NCBI RefSeq assembly: GCF_044430645.1
Contig: NZ_JAWUDN010000001.1
Coordinates: 1,302,001-1,366,000, forward strand
Origin: Ewingella allii
Lineage (GTDB): Bacteria > Pseudomonadota > Gammaproteobacteria > Enterobacterales > Enterobacteriaceae
Direction: 5' to 3'
Length of the DNA: 64,000 bases
How positions within the stretch are numbered: position 1 is the first letter of the stretch; each line of letters begins with the position of its first letter. The notes under the pieces were generated by a model. It made no database searches and had not been told where the DNA came from. It saw only the letters and a list, made by a program, of their open reading frames with translations. Of this stretch, positions 1-8,475 are shown one piece after another. A program made the translations under genes and the position numbers.

Positions 1-116
1 ACAAAATCCACCACACCCGCCACGCCCATGGCATCGAACAGCAAAATAAACTCTAGGCAGCGCGTGGCGACAATCGCCGACGCGCCAATCATTACGGGTA
101 CGGGTATAAATCTCAT
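1..116 (-). CDS. ybjO: YbjO-like inner membrane protein, N-terminal part
   Basis: Partial gene that runs off the left edge; only about 38 codons are visible. The ATG at 116 follows an AAGGA box, and an in-frame TAA lies three codons upstream, so the start is well fixed. The visible peptide (MRFIPVPVMIGASAIVATRC, then a hydrophobic stretch ending GVAGVVDF) resembles the first membrane segment of E. coli YbjO. It also holds the same position, directly downstream of potI on the same strand. Its function is unknown; YbjO is a small inner-membrane protein. The product is shown by context and weak similarity only. Confidence 0.6.
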   Translation of the reverse strand, partial: MRFIPVPVMIGASAIVATRCLEFILLFDAMGVAGVVDF

Positions 117-205
117 CTTTCCTTAGATCCCCTGGGTTTTGGGCGTTGCCGCGGCGCTCAGAACGTCAACGCCCATGACTTTGGGTTTATGTATAAGGTT
201 AAAAA

Positions 206-1051
206 TTAATGCCGATAAGCGCGCTGCATGTCTTTGATTCTCTGCTTCTCCGCCCGCGACATAAACCACCAGGCAATCAGGCCGATGATGCCAACCACCA
301 GCAGAATCAGCGTCGCCAGTGCGTTAATCTCCGGGTTCACCCCCATACGCACGCTGGCAAACACCAGCATAGGCAAGGTGGTCGACCCCGGCCCAGCGAC
401 AAAGCTGGCAATCACTAAATCGTCGAGAGACAGCGTGAAGGCCAGCAGCCAGCCGGAAACCAGCGCCGGGGCAATCATCGGCACCGTGATGATGAAAAAC
501 ACCTTCAACGGCGTCGCGCCGAGGTCCATTGCCGCCTCTTCGATTGACCTGTCCAGCTCGCGCAGTCGCGCTGCCACCACCACCGCCACGTAGGCGCTAC
601 AGAAGGTAACGTGCGCCAGCCAGATGGTGAACATGCCGCGCTCGGCGGGCCAGCCAAAGGCGTGCCCCATCGCCACGAACAGCAGCAGCAGCGCCAGACC
701 GGTGATCACGTCGGGCATTACCAGCGGCGCGGTCAGCATAAAGGCGAAACCGGTGGAGCCTTTGAAACGGCCAAAACGCACAATCACCACCGCGGCAAGC
801 GTGCCGACGATCACCGCCATGGTGGCCGCCGCCGTGGCGATACTCAGACTCATGCCTACTGCGCTAATCATTGCAGAATCATGTAATAATTGAGTATACC
901 AGCGAGTTGACCAGCCAGCCCAGACCGTAACGAGCTTGGAGCTGTTGAATGAGTAAATAACCAGCATCAACATCGGCGCATACAAAAAGGTGAAGCCAAG
1001 CACCAGAATAAGAATTCGCCACGGTGAGCGAACAACCGGCAAATTGTTCAT
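206..1051 (-). CDS. potI: Putrescine ABC transporter permease PotI
   Basis: Inner-membrane permease of the PotFGHI putrescine importer; it pairs with PotH to form the channel. The protein has 281 residues, the usual length, with an N-terminal membrane segment and a binding-protein-dependent transport permease domain. The EAA loop that contacts the ATPase is visible as EEAAMDLGATPLKVFF. The ATG overlaps the potH stop by 4 bp (ATGA), which indicates translational coupling. It is the last pot gene of the operon, followed by ybjO. Confidence 0.96.
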   Translation of the reverse strand: MNNLPVVRSPWRILILVLGFTFLYAPMLMLVIYSFNSSKLVTVWAGWSTRWYTQLLHDSAMISAVGMSLSIATAAATMAVIVGTLAAVVIVRFGRFKGSTGFAFMLTAPLVMPDVITGLALLLLFVAMGHAFGWPAERGMFTIWLAHVTFCSAYVAVVVAARLRELDRSIEEAAMDLGATPLKVFFIITVPMIAPALVSGWLLAFTLSLDDLVIASFVAGPGSTTLPMLVFASVRMGVNPEINALATLILLVVGIIGLIAWWFMSRAEKQRIKDMQRAYRH

Positions 1052-2004
1052 TCTTTGTCTCCCAGCTCTTTGTTTTGGTATTTGTGGAACCAGAGGATTG
1101 GCATGATGAGCAGCAGCAACATAATTACCGCCACCGCAGAGGCCACCGGCCAGTCGCGGTTATTGAAGAACTCCTGCCACAAAATTCGGCCAATCATGAT
1201 GCTGTCCGGCCCACCGAGCAGCTCAGGAATAACGTATTCCCCCACCGCCGGGATAAACACCAGCATCGAGCCAGCAATAATCCCGCCCTTGGTCAGCGGC
1301 ATAATCACTTTGAAGAAGGTTTTCAGCGGGCGCGCGCCAAGATCCAGCGAGGCCTCCACCAGCGAGTAGTCCAGACGGGTTAACGCGGTGTAAATCGGCA
1401 GCACCATAAACGGCAAATAGGAGTAAACGATGCCGATATAGACCGCCAGGTTGGTGTGCAAAATCACCAGCGGCTGGTCGATAACGTGCAGCCACATCAG
1501 GAAGTTATTCAGCACCCCATTATCTTTTAAGATACCCATCCAGGCATAGACGCGGATCAGGAATGAGGTCCACGACGGCAGGATCACCAGCAATAGCAGG
1601 ATATTACGCATTGACTTACTGCTGTGCGCCACGGCCCACGCCAGCGGATAGCCAATCAACAGACAGCAGACCGTGGAAATCGCCGCCACTTCCAGCGATT
1701 GCAAATAGGCTTCGATATACAGCGGGTCGTCGGTCAGCGAGATGTAATTGCCGAGATTCAGGGCAATATCCAACATGCCGTCCGAGAAAGTGACTAAATC
1801 GGTGTAAGGAGGAATGGCTCGGGCCATCTCCGCCAGGCTGATTTTGAACACGATGAGGAAAGGCAGCAGGAACAGCAGCAGGAACCAGACCAGCGGCAGC
1901 AGGATCACCAGCTTGCGGCCGTGCTTTTGCTGCAGGCGGCCGATATAGGCTTTTAACCCACCCGGTGGTTTGGCAGGCTCGGGATGCGCGGAAATAAAAG
2001 ACAT
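1048..2004 (-). CDS. potH: Putrescine ABC transporter permease PotH
   Basis: Second inner-membrane permease of the putrescine importer. I place the start at the ATG at 2004 (MSFISAHPEPAKPPGG), giving 318 residues. This ATG has an AAGGGGAG box, and the N-terminus then aligns with E. coli PotH (KPPGGFK, KHGRKLVI). A longer reading from 2058 would overlap potG. The EAA loop is EASLDLGARPLKTFF. The gene follows potG by 14 bp and overlaps potI by 4 bp. Confidence 0.96.
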   Translation of the reverse strand: MSFISAHPEPAKPPGGLKAYIGRLQQKHGRKLVILLPLVWFLLLFLLPFLIVFKISLAEMARAIPPYTDLVTFSDGMLDIALNLGNYISLTDDPLYIEAYLQSLEVAAISTVCCLLIGYPLAWAVAHSSKSMRNILLLLVILPSWTSFLIRVYAWMGILKDNGVLNNFLMWLHVIDQPLVILHTNLAVYIGIVYSYLPFMVLPIYTALTRLDYSLVEASLDLGARPLKTFFKVIMPLTKGGIIAGSMLVFIPAVGEYVIPELLGGPDSIMIGRILWQEFFNNRDWPVASAVAVIMLLLLIMPILWFHKYQNKELGDKE

Positions 2005-2018
2005 GGCTTCAACTCCCC

Positions 2019-3152
2019 TTAAACGGTCAGCACGACACAGCTGTCGGCTTCCCAGCACAGGCGCACTTCGTCGCCCCAGGTCGGCATGCCTTTGCGGAAG
2101 CGATGGCCGTTTTGCAGCTGTGCGGTGATCATCTGTCCACTGTGTAACTTGACATGGTAGATGGACAAATCGCCCAAATAGGCAATGTTGACCACTTCGC
2201 CGACGGCGAAGTTACAGCCATCTTCAGGGATCTCTTCGCACAACAGGATTTTCTCCGGCCGCAGCGCCACGAACACCGGCACGCCGTCGACCACCGAGGA
2301 GTCAGCATCGACTTTCAGCGGATGCACTAAGCCCGGGCTGCTGATGATCAGCGCCTCGTCCTGACGCTCTTGCAGCACCCCCTCGAAGATATTCACCGAG
2401 CCGATAAACTCCGCGCTGAAGCGGCTGGTCGGGTGCTCGTAAATCTCCTCCGGCTCGCCAATTTGCACAAACTTACCGCGGTTCATGATGGCGATACGCC
2501 CCGCCATGGTCATCGCCTCTTCCTGATCGTGGGTCACCATCACGCAGGTCGCGCCGACGCGCTCGAGGATATCCACCACTTCAAGCTGCATGCGGTCGCG
2601 CAGTTTTTTGTCCAGCGCGCCCATAGGCTCATCGAGCAGCAGCAGCTTGGGTCTTTTCGCCAGACTGCGCGCCAAGGCCACGCGCTGGCGCTGGCCGCCG
2701 GAGAGTTGATGCGGCTTACGCTTGGCGAACTCTTCCATATGTACCAGCGTCAGCATCTCGGCCACGCGGCTTTTGATCTCCGCCGACGGCAGCTTGTCCT
2801 GCTTCAAGCCAAAGGCGATGTTCTGCTCGACGGTCATGTGCGGGAACAAGGCATAGGACTGGAACATCATGTTGATTGGGCGCTGATAAGGTGGCACCTG
2901 CGACAGGTCGACGCCGTCGAGTACGATTTGTCCCTGCGTTGGGGTTTCAAAGCCCGCCAGCATGCGCAGCAAGGTGGACTTGCCGCAACCAGACGCGCCC
3001 AGCAGGGCAAAGATTTCGCCTTTATAGATAGTCAAACTGACGTCATCCACGGCGACCTGACCATCAAAAGATTTGGTTAAATTGCGGATTTCCAGCAAAG
3101 GCGTGAAGCCTTTGTGAGTTTTCGGCTGAGGACGGGGGATTGCATCATTCAC
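2019..3152 (-). CDS. potG: Putrescine ABC transporter ATPase PotG
   Basis: Cytoplasmic ATPase that powers putrescine uptake. The protein has 377 residues. Walker A is GASGCGKST (residues 52-60), the signature is LSGGQRQRVALARSL and Walker B is LLLLDEPMGALD, followed by the switch histidine in VTHDQEEA. The C-terminal third is the TOBE/MOI regulatory domain typical of polyamine importers. It sits between potF and potH in the conserved order. Confidence 0.96.
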   Translation of the reverse strand: MNDAIPRPQPKTHKGFTPLLEIRNLTKSFDGQVAVDDVSLTIYKGEIFALLGASGCGKSTLLRMLAGFETPTQGQIVLDGVDLSQVPPYQRPINMMFQSYALFPHMTVEQNIAFGLKQDKLPSAEIKSRVAEMLTLVHMEEFAKRKPHQLSGGQRQRVALARSLAKRPKLLLLDEPMGALDKKLRDRMQLEVVDILERVGATCVMVTHDQEEAMTMAGRIAIMNRGKFVQIGEPEEIYEHPTSRFSAEFIGSVNIFEGVLQERQDEALIISSPGLVHPLKVDADSSVVDGVPVFVALRPEKILLCEEIPEDGCNFAVGEVVNIAYLGDLSIYHVKLHSGQMITAQLQNGHRFRKGMPTWGDEVRLCWEADSCVVLTV

Positions 3153-3214
3153 TCAGAAACATCTCCGGCAGAAGGCGGTAAAAAGCCGCATAGATTGAGG
3201 AACCGAAATAGAAG

Positions 3215-3249
3215 CAGTGGCTCGGCGCGTTTATTTCGCAGAGCCACTG
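3215..3249 (-). other. Intercistronic stem-loop between potF and potG
   Basis: CAGTGGCTC (3215-3223) pairs perfectly with GAGCCACTG (3241-3249) across a 17-nt loop, within the 156-bp gap between potF and potG. No T-run follows on the minus strand, so it is not a typical terminator. Stem-loops placed after a periplasmic binding-protein gene commonly protect its mRNA, so the binding protein is made in excess over the ATPase and permeases. That role is inferred here. Confidence 0.5.
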
Positions 3250-3308
3250 GGGTAATACTCACTATCATTTGAGATGCATCAAGGCGGCAGCTCGAAGAAT
3301 GAAGAGTA

Positions 3309-4418
3309 TTATTTGTTGGTTTTCACTTTAGTCCAAGAACGGGTAATAACACGGTCGATTTTCGGGTCCTGAACTTTCAGCGTAAACATTTTGGCGCGCA
3401 CGGCATCCGATGGGTAAATCCCCGGGTTGTTACGCACGTCGGCATTGACTAGCGGCGTGGCGGCAAGGTTGCCACTGGCGTAGTAAACCGTGTTGCTGAT
3501 CTGCGCAATCACCTTAGGCTCCATCAGGTAGTTGAGGAACTTATAGGCTTCATCCAGATTTTTTGCATCCGCCGGAATAGCAAACACGTCGAAGAAGGCC
3601 AGCGCCCCCTCTTTCGGAATGCTGTACGCCACGTTGACGCCGTTTTTGGCTTCTTTCGCGCGGTTAGAGGCTTGCATCACGTCACCCGCCCAGCCAATCG
3701 CCACGCAGATATCGCCGTTTGCCAAATCGTTGATGTATTGGGAAGAGTGGAAGTAGCGAATGCTTGGACGCAGTTTCAACAACAGGTCATTCGCCGCACC
3801 GGTGTAGTCGCTGGCCTTGGTGCTGTTTGGATCAAGGTGCAGGTAGTTCAGCACGGTGGCGTAGATTTCGGCCGGTGCGTCGAGGAAGGAGACACCGCAG
3901 CTTTTGAGTTTCTCAAGGTTTTCAGGCTTCAGCACCAGATCCCAGCTGTCCACCGGCGCGTCTTTGCCCAGCACGGCCTTCACTTTATCGACGTTATAGC
4001 CGATGCCGGTGGTCGCCCACAGGTAAGGAATGGCGTATTTGTTGCCCGGATCGTGCTGCGCGACCATTTTCAACAGCGCGGGATCGAGGTTTTTGTAGTT
4101 TGGCAGTTTGCTCTTATCCAGAGGCTGGAACACCCCTGCCGCCAGTTGGCGCTCAAGGAAGCTCGCCGATGGCACCACCAGGTCGAAGCCAGTGCTGCCC
4201 GCCATCAGTTTGCCTTCCAACACTTCGTTGGAATCAAAAACGTCGTATATCACCTTGATGCCGGTTTCCTTCTGGAAATCCGGCACCGTATTCGGCGCGA
4301 TATAGTCAGACCAGTTGTAGACGTGCAGCGTTTTTTCTTCCGCTGACGCTGTGACGGACGCGGCCATAACCAGACCGGCGACAACACCCGATAACCACTT
4401 TTTACGCAGGGTGAACAT
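3309..4418 (-). CDS. potF: Putrescine-binding periplasmic protein PotF
   Basis: Periplasmic receptor that captures putrescine for PotGHI. The protein has 369 residues, with a Sec signal peptide (basic MFTLRKKW, then a hydrophobic core, cleavage after ASA at about residue 26). The mature protein begins EEKTLHVYNWSDYIAP, the family hallmark. The start has a strong GGAGG box. It is the first gene of potFGHI and is followed by a stem-loop that may raise its relative expression. Confidence 0.96.
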   Translation of the reverse strand: MFTLRKKWLSGVVAGLVMAASVTASAEEKTLHVYNWSDYIAPNTVPDFQKETGIKVIYDVFDSNEVLEGKLMAGSTGFDLVVPSASFLERQLAAGVFQPLDKSKLPNYKNLDPALLKMVAQHDPGNKYAIPYLWATTGIGYNVDKVKAVLGKDAPVDSWDLVLKPENLEKLKSCGVSFLDAPAEIYATVLNYLHLDPNSTKASDYTGAANDLLLKLRPSIRYFHSSQYINDLANGDICVAIGWAGDVMQASNRAKEAKNGVNVAYSIPKEGALAFFDVFAIPADAKNLDEAYKFLNYLMEPKVIAQISNTVYYASGNLAATPLVNADVRNNPGIYPSDAVRAKMFTLKVQDPKIDRVITRSWTKVKTNK

Positions 4419-4859
4419 CCGTTACTACCTCCAATACAGGGGGAAAAGGAAAATTAAACTTGTATCTCAAATGGATACAAAACCTTTCATAACCAGACCA
4501 ACCGTCGCGCCCGAATCTGCATAAGCATGCATTGACGGGCCCAACGCTGCGAGCCGAATAACCATTTGGTTTTACGGTGTAATTAACTTATAGCGCAGAA
4601 TCAGCAGAATACCCCCTGCGCCCCCTCGCTACTAGACCGGACGGGCAAAACCGCAATTTATCGATTAATTATGCAATTTTGCTCTATGCCCTGTGGCACA
4701 TAAGCCATTAACAAAGTGAAATGTATGGCAACAATGTGCAAATAACAGAATAACTGTTTGTTAAAGAGTGTAGTGGAAGCGGAAAAAATCACCAAAGCCG
4801 CGGGAATTCGCGGCTTATGCGAGAAATTTGCAATGGGGAAGTGTTAAGGCGAGAGAGGA
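4419..4859 (-). promoter_or_regulatory. potF upstream region with ybjN terminator hairpin
   Basis: This 441-bp gap has no convincing gene. AAGCCGCG (4795-4802) pairs with CGCGGCTT (4809-4816), and on the minus strand the hairpin is followed after a few bases by TTTTTT. It is probably the terminator of ybjN. The rest must hold the potF promoter and leader, but I see no operator I can name. Confidence 0.45.
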
Positions 4860-5342
4860 TTAATGCAGAATGGGGACATTGAGGTTGGTTAGCGGCTCGC
4901 CTTCGTCCGGCTCGCCTACGAACAGCATGTCATTAGCATGGGCTTCGAGGATGATCATCGACATCTGCTCTTCCGCCTGTTGCAGGAAGTAGCCAAACTG
5001 CTCCACCGTCACACCCACGGCAATCGCCAGCGACTGGCAGACAATCAGCTTAGGCAAATTGTCATCCTGAATGTCGATAAAAGCTTTCACCGTCAGCGAA
5101 CTGGCGTTGATTTGGCTGAGATCGGCCACAATGGGGATAAGCGCGGTTGGCTTCACTTCGGCCAGCGCGGAGAACAGGATCACGTTATCAACAATGTCCA
5201 ACTTGGCGTCAAATACGCCATCAAAATTCTGCATATGCGGCAAATGGAGAGCCTGACAGGAATCACACTCGAAAAATGATATCCCCAACTGATCCAGCCA
5301 GCGCCGGAGCAACGCCAAATCAGGGACGATGAGCGAATCCAT
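4860..5342 (-). CDS. ybjN: YbjN family protein
   Basis: Cytoplasmic protein of the YbjN family, linked in E. coli to stress tolerance and motility but without a known activity. I use the ATG at 5342 (MDSLIVPDL), which gives 160 residues and has a GAGG box 6 nt upstream; the longer reading needs a GTG at 5354. The segment SFFECDSCQALHLPHMQNFDG matches E. coli YbjN almost exactly. It lies downstream of rimK as in E. coli, but a strong hairpin separates the two. Confidence 0.93.
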   Translation of the reverse strand: MDSLIVPDLALLRRWLDQLGISFFECDSCQALHLPHMQNFDGVFDAKLDIVDNVILFSALAEVKPTALIPIVADLSQINASSLTVKAFIDIQDDNLPKLIVCQSLAIAVGVTVEQFGYFLQQAEEQMSMIILEAHANDMLFVGEPDEGEPLTNLNVPILH

Positions 5343-5380
5343 AAAATGCCTCACAAGTTTAAATCAATGAAGTCGACAGC

Positions 5381-5406
5381 AGAAAAGCGCGCCCTTAAAG
5401 GGCGCG
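5381..5406 (-). terminator. Terminator between rimK and ybjN
   Basis: CGCGCCC (5388-5394), loop TTAAA, GGGCGCG (5400-5406). On the minus strand the stem is followed by CTTTTC. It lies 82 bp after the rimK stop and would end or attenuate nfsA-rimK transcription before ybjN. Confidence 0.7.
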
Positions 5407-5488
5407 AAGGGGACATAGCTTACGGAATTATGTCAGTAAGCGCTATGATCAATACGCGCTTGCTGCACATTAATGCAGGTGAAGGCGC

Positions 5489-6391
5489 TTAGCCGCCGGA
5501 TTTCAGGCGAAAACCGGGGCGAGCGCGATGCTCAATGTAGTCAATCATCATGCCCGCGATGTCCAAGCCGGTGGTGCTTTCGATACCTTCCAATCCAGGC
5601 GAAGCGTTAACTTCCATCACTAACGGGCCTCGATTAGAGCGAAGGATATCCACACCGGCGACATCCAGCCCCAAGGTTGCCGCCGCTTTCACCGCAATGG
5701 CTTTTTCATCGGCGGTGATTTCCACCTTGTTGGCCGTGCCGCCGCGATGCAGGTTGGAGCGGAAATCGCCAGGCTTGGCCTGACGCTCAATGGCTCCCAC
5801 CACTTTCTTGCCGACGACTAGACAGCGAATGTCCCTGCCCTCGGCTTCGCGGATGTATTCCTGCACCAATATATGCGCATTCAGCCCGCGGAAGGCGTCA
5901 ATCACGCTCTCCGCCGCCTGACGCGTCTCGGCCAACACCACGCCAATACCCTGTGTTCCCTCCACCAGCTTGACCACCAGCGGCGCGCCGCCCACCAAGG
6001 CAATCAGGTCAGCGGTATCGTCCGGCATGTTGGCGAAACCGGTGGTCGGCAAATCGATCCCCTCGCGAGCCAGAATCTGCATCGAACGCAGCTTGTCGCG
6101 CGCGCGAGTGATGGCGACGGATTCGTTGAGTGGGAAGCTGCCCAGCATCTCAAACTGGCGCAGCACGGCAGTGCCGTAGAAGGTGATCGCCGAACCAATG
6201 CGCGGGATCACTGCGTGATATTTATCCAGCTGGCGGCCGCGATAATGCACGCTGGGCGCCGCCGGATTGATATTCATATAGCAGGACAAGGGGTCGATGA
6301 TATCGACCGAATGGCCGCGACACTCCGCCGCTTCAAGCAGCCGCTTGCACGAATAGAGACTGCCATCGCGAGAAAGAATAGCTATTTTCAT
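5489..6391 (-). CDS. rimK: Ribosomal protein S6 L-glutamate ligase RimK
   Basis: ATP-grasp enzyme that adds glutamate residues to the C-terminus of ribosomal protein S6. I take the ATG at 6391 (MKIAILSRDG), giving 300 residues, the exact E. coli length; upstream in-frame TTG starts are not needed. ATP-grasp features are visible: PLVVKLVEGTQGIGVVLAE, the lid LVQEYI and the metal-binding MEVNASPGLEGIE near the C-terminus. It follows nfsA by 27 bp in the same transcription unit. Confidence 0.95.
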   Translation of the reverse strand: MKIAILSRDGSLYSCKRLLEAAECRGHSVDIIDPLSCYMNINPAAPSVHYRGRQLDKYHAVIPRIGSAITFYGTAVLRQFEMLGSFPLNESVAITRARDKLRSMQILAREGIDLPTTGFANMPDDTADLIALVGGAPLVVKLVEGTQGIGVVLAETRQAAESVIDAFRGLNAHILVQEYIREAEGRDIRCLVVGKKVVGAIERQAKPGDFRSNLHRGGTANKVEITADEKAIAVKAAATLGLDVAGVDILRSNRGPLVMEVNASPGLEGIESTTGLDIAGMMIDYIEHRARPGFRLKSGG

Positions 6392-6418
6392 CAGACGCCC
6401 CGTCAAGGATGGAGAGTG

Positions 6419-7141
6419 TTAGCGCGTTGCCCAGCCCTGCTTGTGCAAAGCAGCCAGCATGTGTGGGCGCTGCTCTTTTTTCAGCGTGCGGATAATCAAA
6501 TCGCTCCAGGTATCGCGACGCGCATTGCTGTCACGCTGCAAGTAATAGGCGGCCAGCTGCTCATCATACTCCGCCAAGGTTTGGGGGTTGAGCGGCTGAT
6601 AGCTGTTTTCGTGCACTAGCATAGATTGCGGCATACGCGGCTTCACCTGATGATCCTGCGCCGGATGGCCGATACACATACCGAACAGCGGCATGACAAA
6701 CTTCGGCAGCTTCAGCAGGCCAATCACCTCTTCAACCTGATTACGGATACCGCCGATAAACACCCCGCCCAACCCGAGTGACTCCGCCGCCGTCATGGCG
6801 TTTTGCGCCAGCAGCGCGGTGTCCACGCAGCCCAGCAGCAGCTGCTCGGCTAACCCTAGCTCGGCCTGCGGATTGATTTGTTGATTGCGATTAAAGTCGG
6901 CACAGAAAACCCAAAATTCGGCGGCGCTGGCGACATATTTCTGCCCGCCGGTGAATTCCACCAGCTTCTCACGCAGCGCGGGATCGGTAACGCGAATGAT
7001 TGACGAACACTGCAAAAAGCTTGAAGTCGATGCGCCCTGAGCCGCGCTAAGAATGGCTTCGCGCTGCTCATCGGTGATCGGCTGGTCGGTAAAAGAACGA
7101 ATAGAACGGTGGGAGCGCAGGAGGTCAATCGTGGGGGTCAT
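6419..7141 (-). CDS. nfsA: Oxygen-insensitive NADPH nitroreductase NfsA
   Basis: FMN enzyme that reduces nitroaromatics and quinones by two electrons using NADPH. It has 240 residues, the same as E. coli NfsA. Family features are the N-terminal RSHRSIRSFTDQPI (FMN phosphate contact), the central GLGGVFIGGIRN and the C-terminal extension rich in basic residues. It is first in the nfsA-rimK unit. In E. coli a ybjC gene precedes it; no ybjC is present here. Confidence 0.95.
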   Translation of the reverse strand: MTPTIDLLRSHRSIRSFTDQPITDEQREAILSAAQGASTSSFLQCSSIIRVTDPALREKLVEFTGGQKYVASAAEFWVFCADFNRNQQINPQAELGLAEQLLLGCVDTALLAQNAMTAAESLGLGGVFIGGIRNQVEEVIGLLKLPKFVMPLFGMCIGHPAQDHQVKPRMPQSMLVHENSYQPLNPQTLAEYDEQLAAYYLQRDSNARRDTWSDLIIRTLKKEQRPHMLAALHKQGWATR

Positions 7142-7186
7142 GGGAAATCCTTGAACGAAAACAAAATAAAAGCCTAATAGCCGACA

Positions 7187-7237
7187 ATCATTGATGCTAG
7201 CTCACGGCTTTGCAAGTCCATTAACCCCAAATGCTGT
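7187..7237 (-). promoter_or_regulatory. Candidate nfsA promoter with Mar/Sox/Rob box
   Basis: On the minus strand, a -35 of TTGCAA (7210-7215) and a -10 of AATGAT (7187-7192) are 17 nt apart. Just upstream, 7220-7237 reads ACAGCATTTGGGGTTAAT, which fits the marbox consensus (AYnGCAC then RYYAAA) at most fixed positions. E. coli nfsA is known to be activated by SoxS and MarA. Here the site is read by eye only. Confidence 0.4.
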
Positions 7238-7298
7238 AACAAAACGCAGCGTTTTTCAGGGCAAAAAAAGGTGATAAACCCGTTTGTTCGTCGGCCTG

Positions 7299-7335
7299 AT
7301 AGGCGCAGTGCATCAAACTGACAGGTAAATCCTAC
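7299..7335 (+). promoter_or_regulatory. Candidate OxyR site upstream of grxA
   Basis: ATAGGCGCAGTGCAT (7299-7313) and ACAGGTAAATCCTAC (7321-7335) each resemble half of the OxyR motif ATAGnTnnnAnCTAT. They are separated by exactly the 7 nt the tandem site requires. A weak -35 (TGTTTT, 7336) and a -10 of CATAGT (7359-7364), 17 nt apart, directly follow the site, the usual layout for an OxyR-activated promoter. E. coli grxA is an OxyR target. Confidence 0.5.
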
Positions 7336-7457
7336 TGTTTTTTGACGTGCGTAACAGGCATAGTACCGACATCAAAAGGTGATGCAGTTAACAAAATAAA
7401 AATGCATCACACTTTAACTTATTCATTTTACTGGCATTAAAAAATCAAGGAGTCTCC

Positions 7458-7724
7458 ATGTTTGCAGTGATTTTCGGGCGCCCTGCGTGTCCTTATTGTG
7501 TACGTGCAAAAGAGTTGGCTGAAAAACTGACTGAAGAACGTGATGATTTCAATTTCCGTTATGTTGATATCCACGCTGAAGGCATTTCAAAAGCCGATTT
7601 GGAAAAAACTGTCGGTAAGCCGGTTGAAACTGTTCCACAAATCTTCATTGACTCCACCCACATTGGTGGTTGCACAGATTTCGAAGCTTACGCTAAAGAA
7701 CATCTGGCTCTGTTCCAGTCTTAA
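7458..7724 (+). CDS. grxA: Glutaredoxin 1
   Basis: Small cytoplasmic thiol-disulfide oxidoreductase that reduces ribonucleotide reductase and OxyR with glutathione. It has 88 residues, against 85 in E. coli. The redox motif CPYC is at residues 11-14. The glutathione-binding parts TVPQIFID and GGCTDF are present; the second carries a cysteine where E. coli has tyrosine (GGYTDF). AAGGAG precedes the ATG. It is divergent from nfsA, as in related genomes. Confidence 0.96.
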   Translation: MFAVIFGRPACPYCVRAKELAEKLTEERDDFNFRYVDIHAEGISKADLEKTVGKPVETVPQIFIDSTHIGGCTDFEAYAKEHLALFQS

Positions 7725-7757
7725 TTTGACTGAGACGTGGCAAAGTCTACACAGCAA

Positions 7758-7780
7758 AAAGGCGCTCAATGAGCGCCTTT
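7758..7780. terminator. Bidirectional terminator between grxA and ybjM
   Basis: AAAGGCGCTC, loop AAT, GAGCGCCTTT, followed by ATTTTTT on the plus strand and preceded by A-rich sequence. It serves the convergent genes grxA (plus) and ybjM (minus). Confidence 0.85.
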
Positions 7781-7800
7781 ATTTTTTAACTTCTTTCACA

Positions 7801-8169
7801 CTACTCTTTGGTCATATGTAGCACGATGGCCCGAATCAGCAGGTAAAACAGCGCGCCCATCACACACCAGAAAATGGCGCTACCGGCATAAGCCATCTCT
7901 TGTATAAAAGTACGCACGCGTACGAAGTAGACAATGCGCAATAAGTAGCACACCGGAATGGCAAGCAGCGCACCGAGAAAGGCATAAAACAGCGCCGACC
8001 GCTGCACCAGATGAGCCGTGATGATGCCGGGAAAAATAAACAGCAGCAGGCCATATTCCGGACCCGGGGTAATGTGGCGAACCACAATCACTTCCGTTTT
8101 CAGTAAGACAAAAATCAGCGTGAAAAGCACGCAACAAATGATAGGTCCGACGCGCGAACGCAGATGCAT
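7801..8169 (-). CDS. ybjM: YbjM-like inner membrane protein
   Basis: Small inner-membrane protein of 122 residues with four predicted membrane segments. It matches E. coli YbjM in length and pattern (ICCVLF near the start, LLLFIFPG in the middle, AIFWCVMGALFYLL near the end) and in position between grxA and ybjL. Its function is unknown. An AGGAGG-like box (revcomp of cttcctcctt) precedes the ATG. Confidence 0.85.
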   Translation of the reverse strand: MHLRSRVGPIICCVLFTLIFVLLKTEVIVVRHITPGPEYGLLLFIFPGIITAHLVQRSALFYAFLGALLAIPVCYLLRIVYFVRVRTFIQEMAYAGSAIFWCVMGALFYLLIRAIVLHMTKE

Positions 8170-8475
8170 CAGTACTTCCTCCTTAAAGTTTTGCTCATAA
8201 GCGACAACAAAATTGAGTCAATTCGTCCCCGCCCCGCAGTTCCCCTGCTAAGCTGCACTGCCTGTGCAACACAAAACATGCTTAAAAGATGCTAACACCC
8301 GCTTTTATCTGGCTGAATGAACAATCTATGACTAAAATAACGCGCTAAATTGCGTTGTTTTAGTGATCGTTAATATCCTTAGCCTTAGAATAAACGGTTA
8401 AAATATAATGCAATTGAATTTATCCCTTACAACCCCTTATATCAAGAATTTGTTGGTAAACAATAAGTTATCCTT
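8170..8475. promoter_or_regulatory. Divergent region between ybjM and ybjL
   Basis: This 306-bp AT-rich spacer has no gene. A perfect -10 hexamer TATAAT sits at 8404-8409, pointing toward ybjL, but its -35 is poor. I see no operator I can name. Confidence 0.35.

Noticed and set aside
3672..4346. 224-codon plus-strand frame antisense to potF
   Set aside because: potF is a clear gene across this stretch; the antisense frame has no RBS or recognisable protein.
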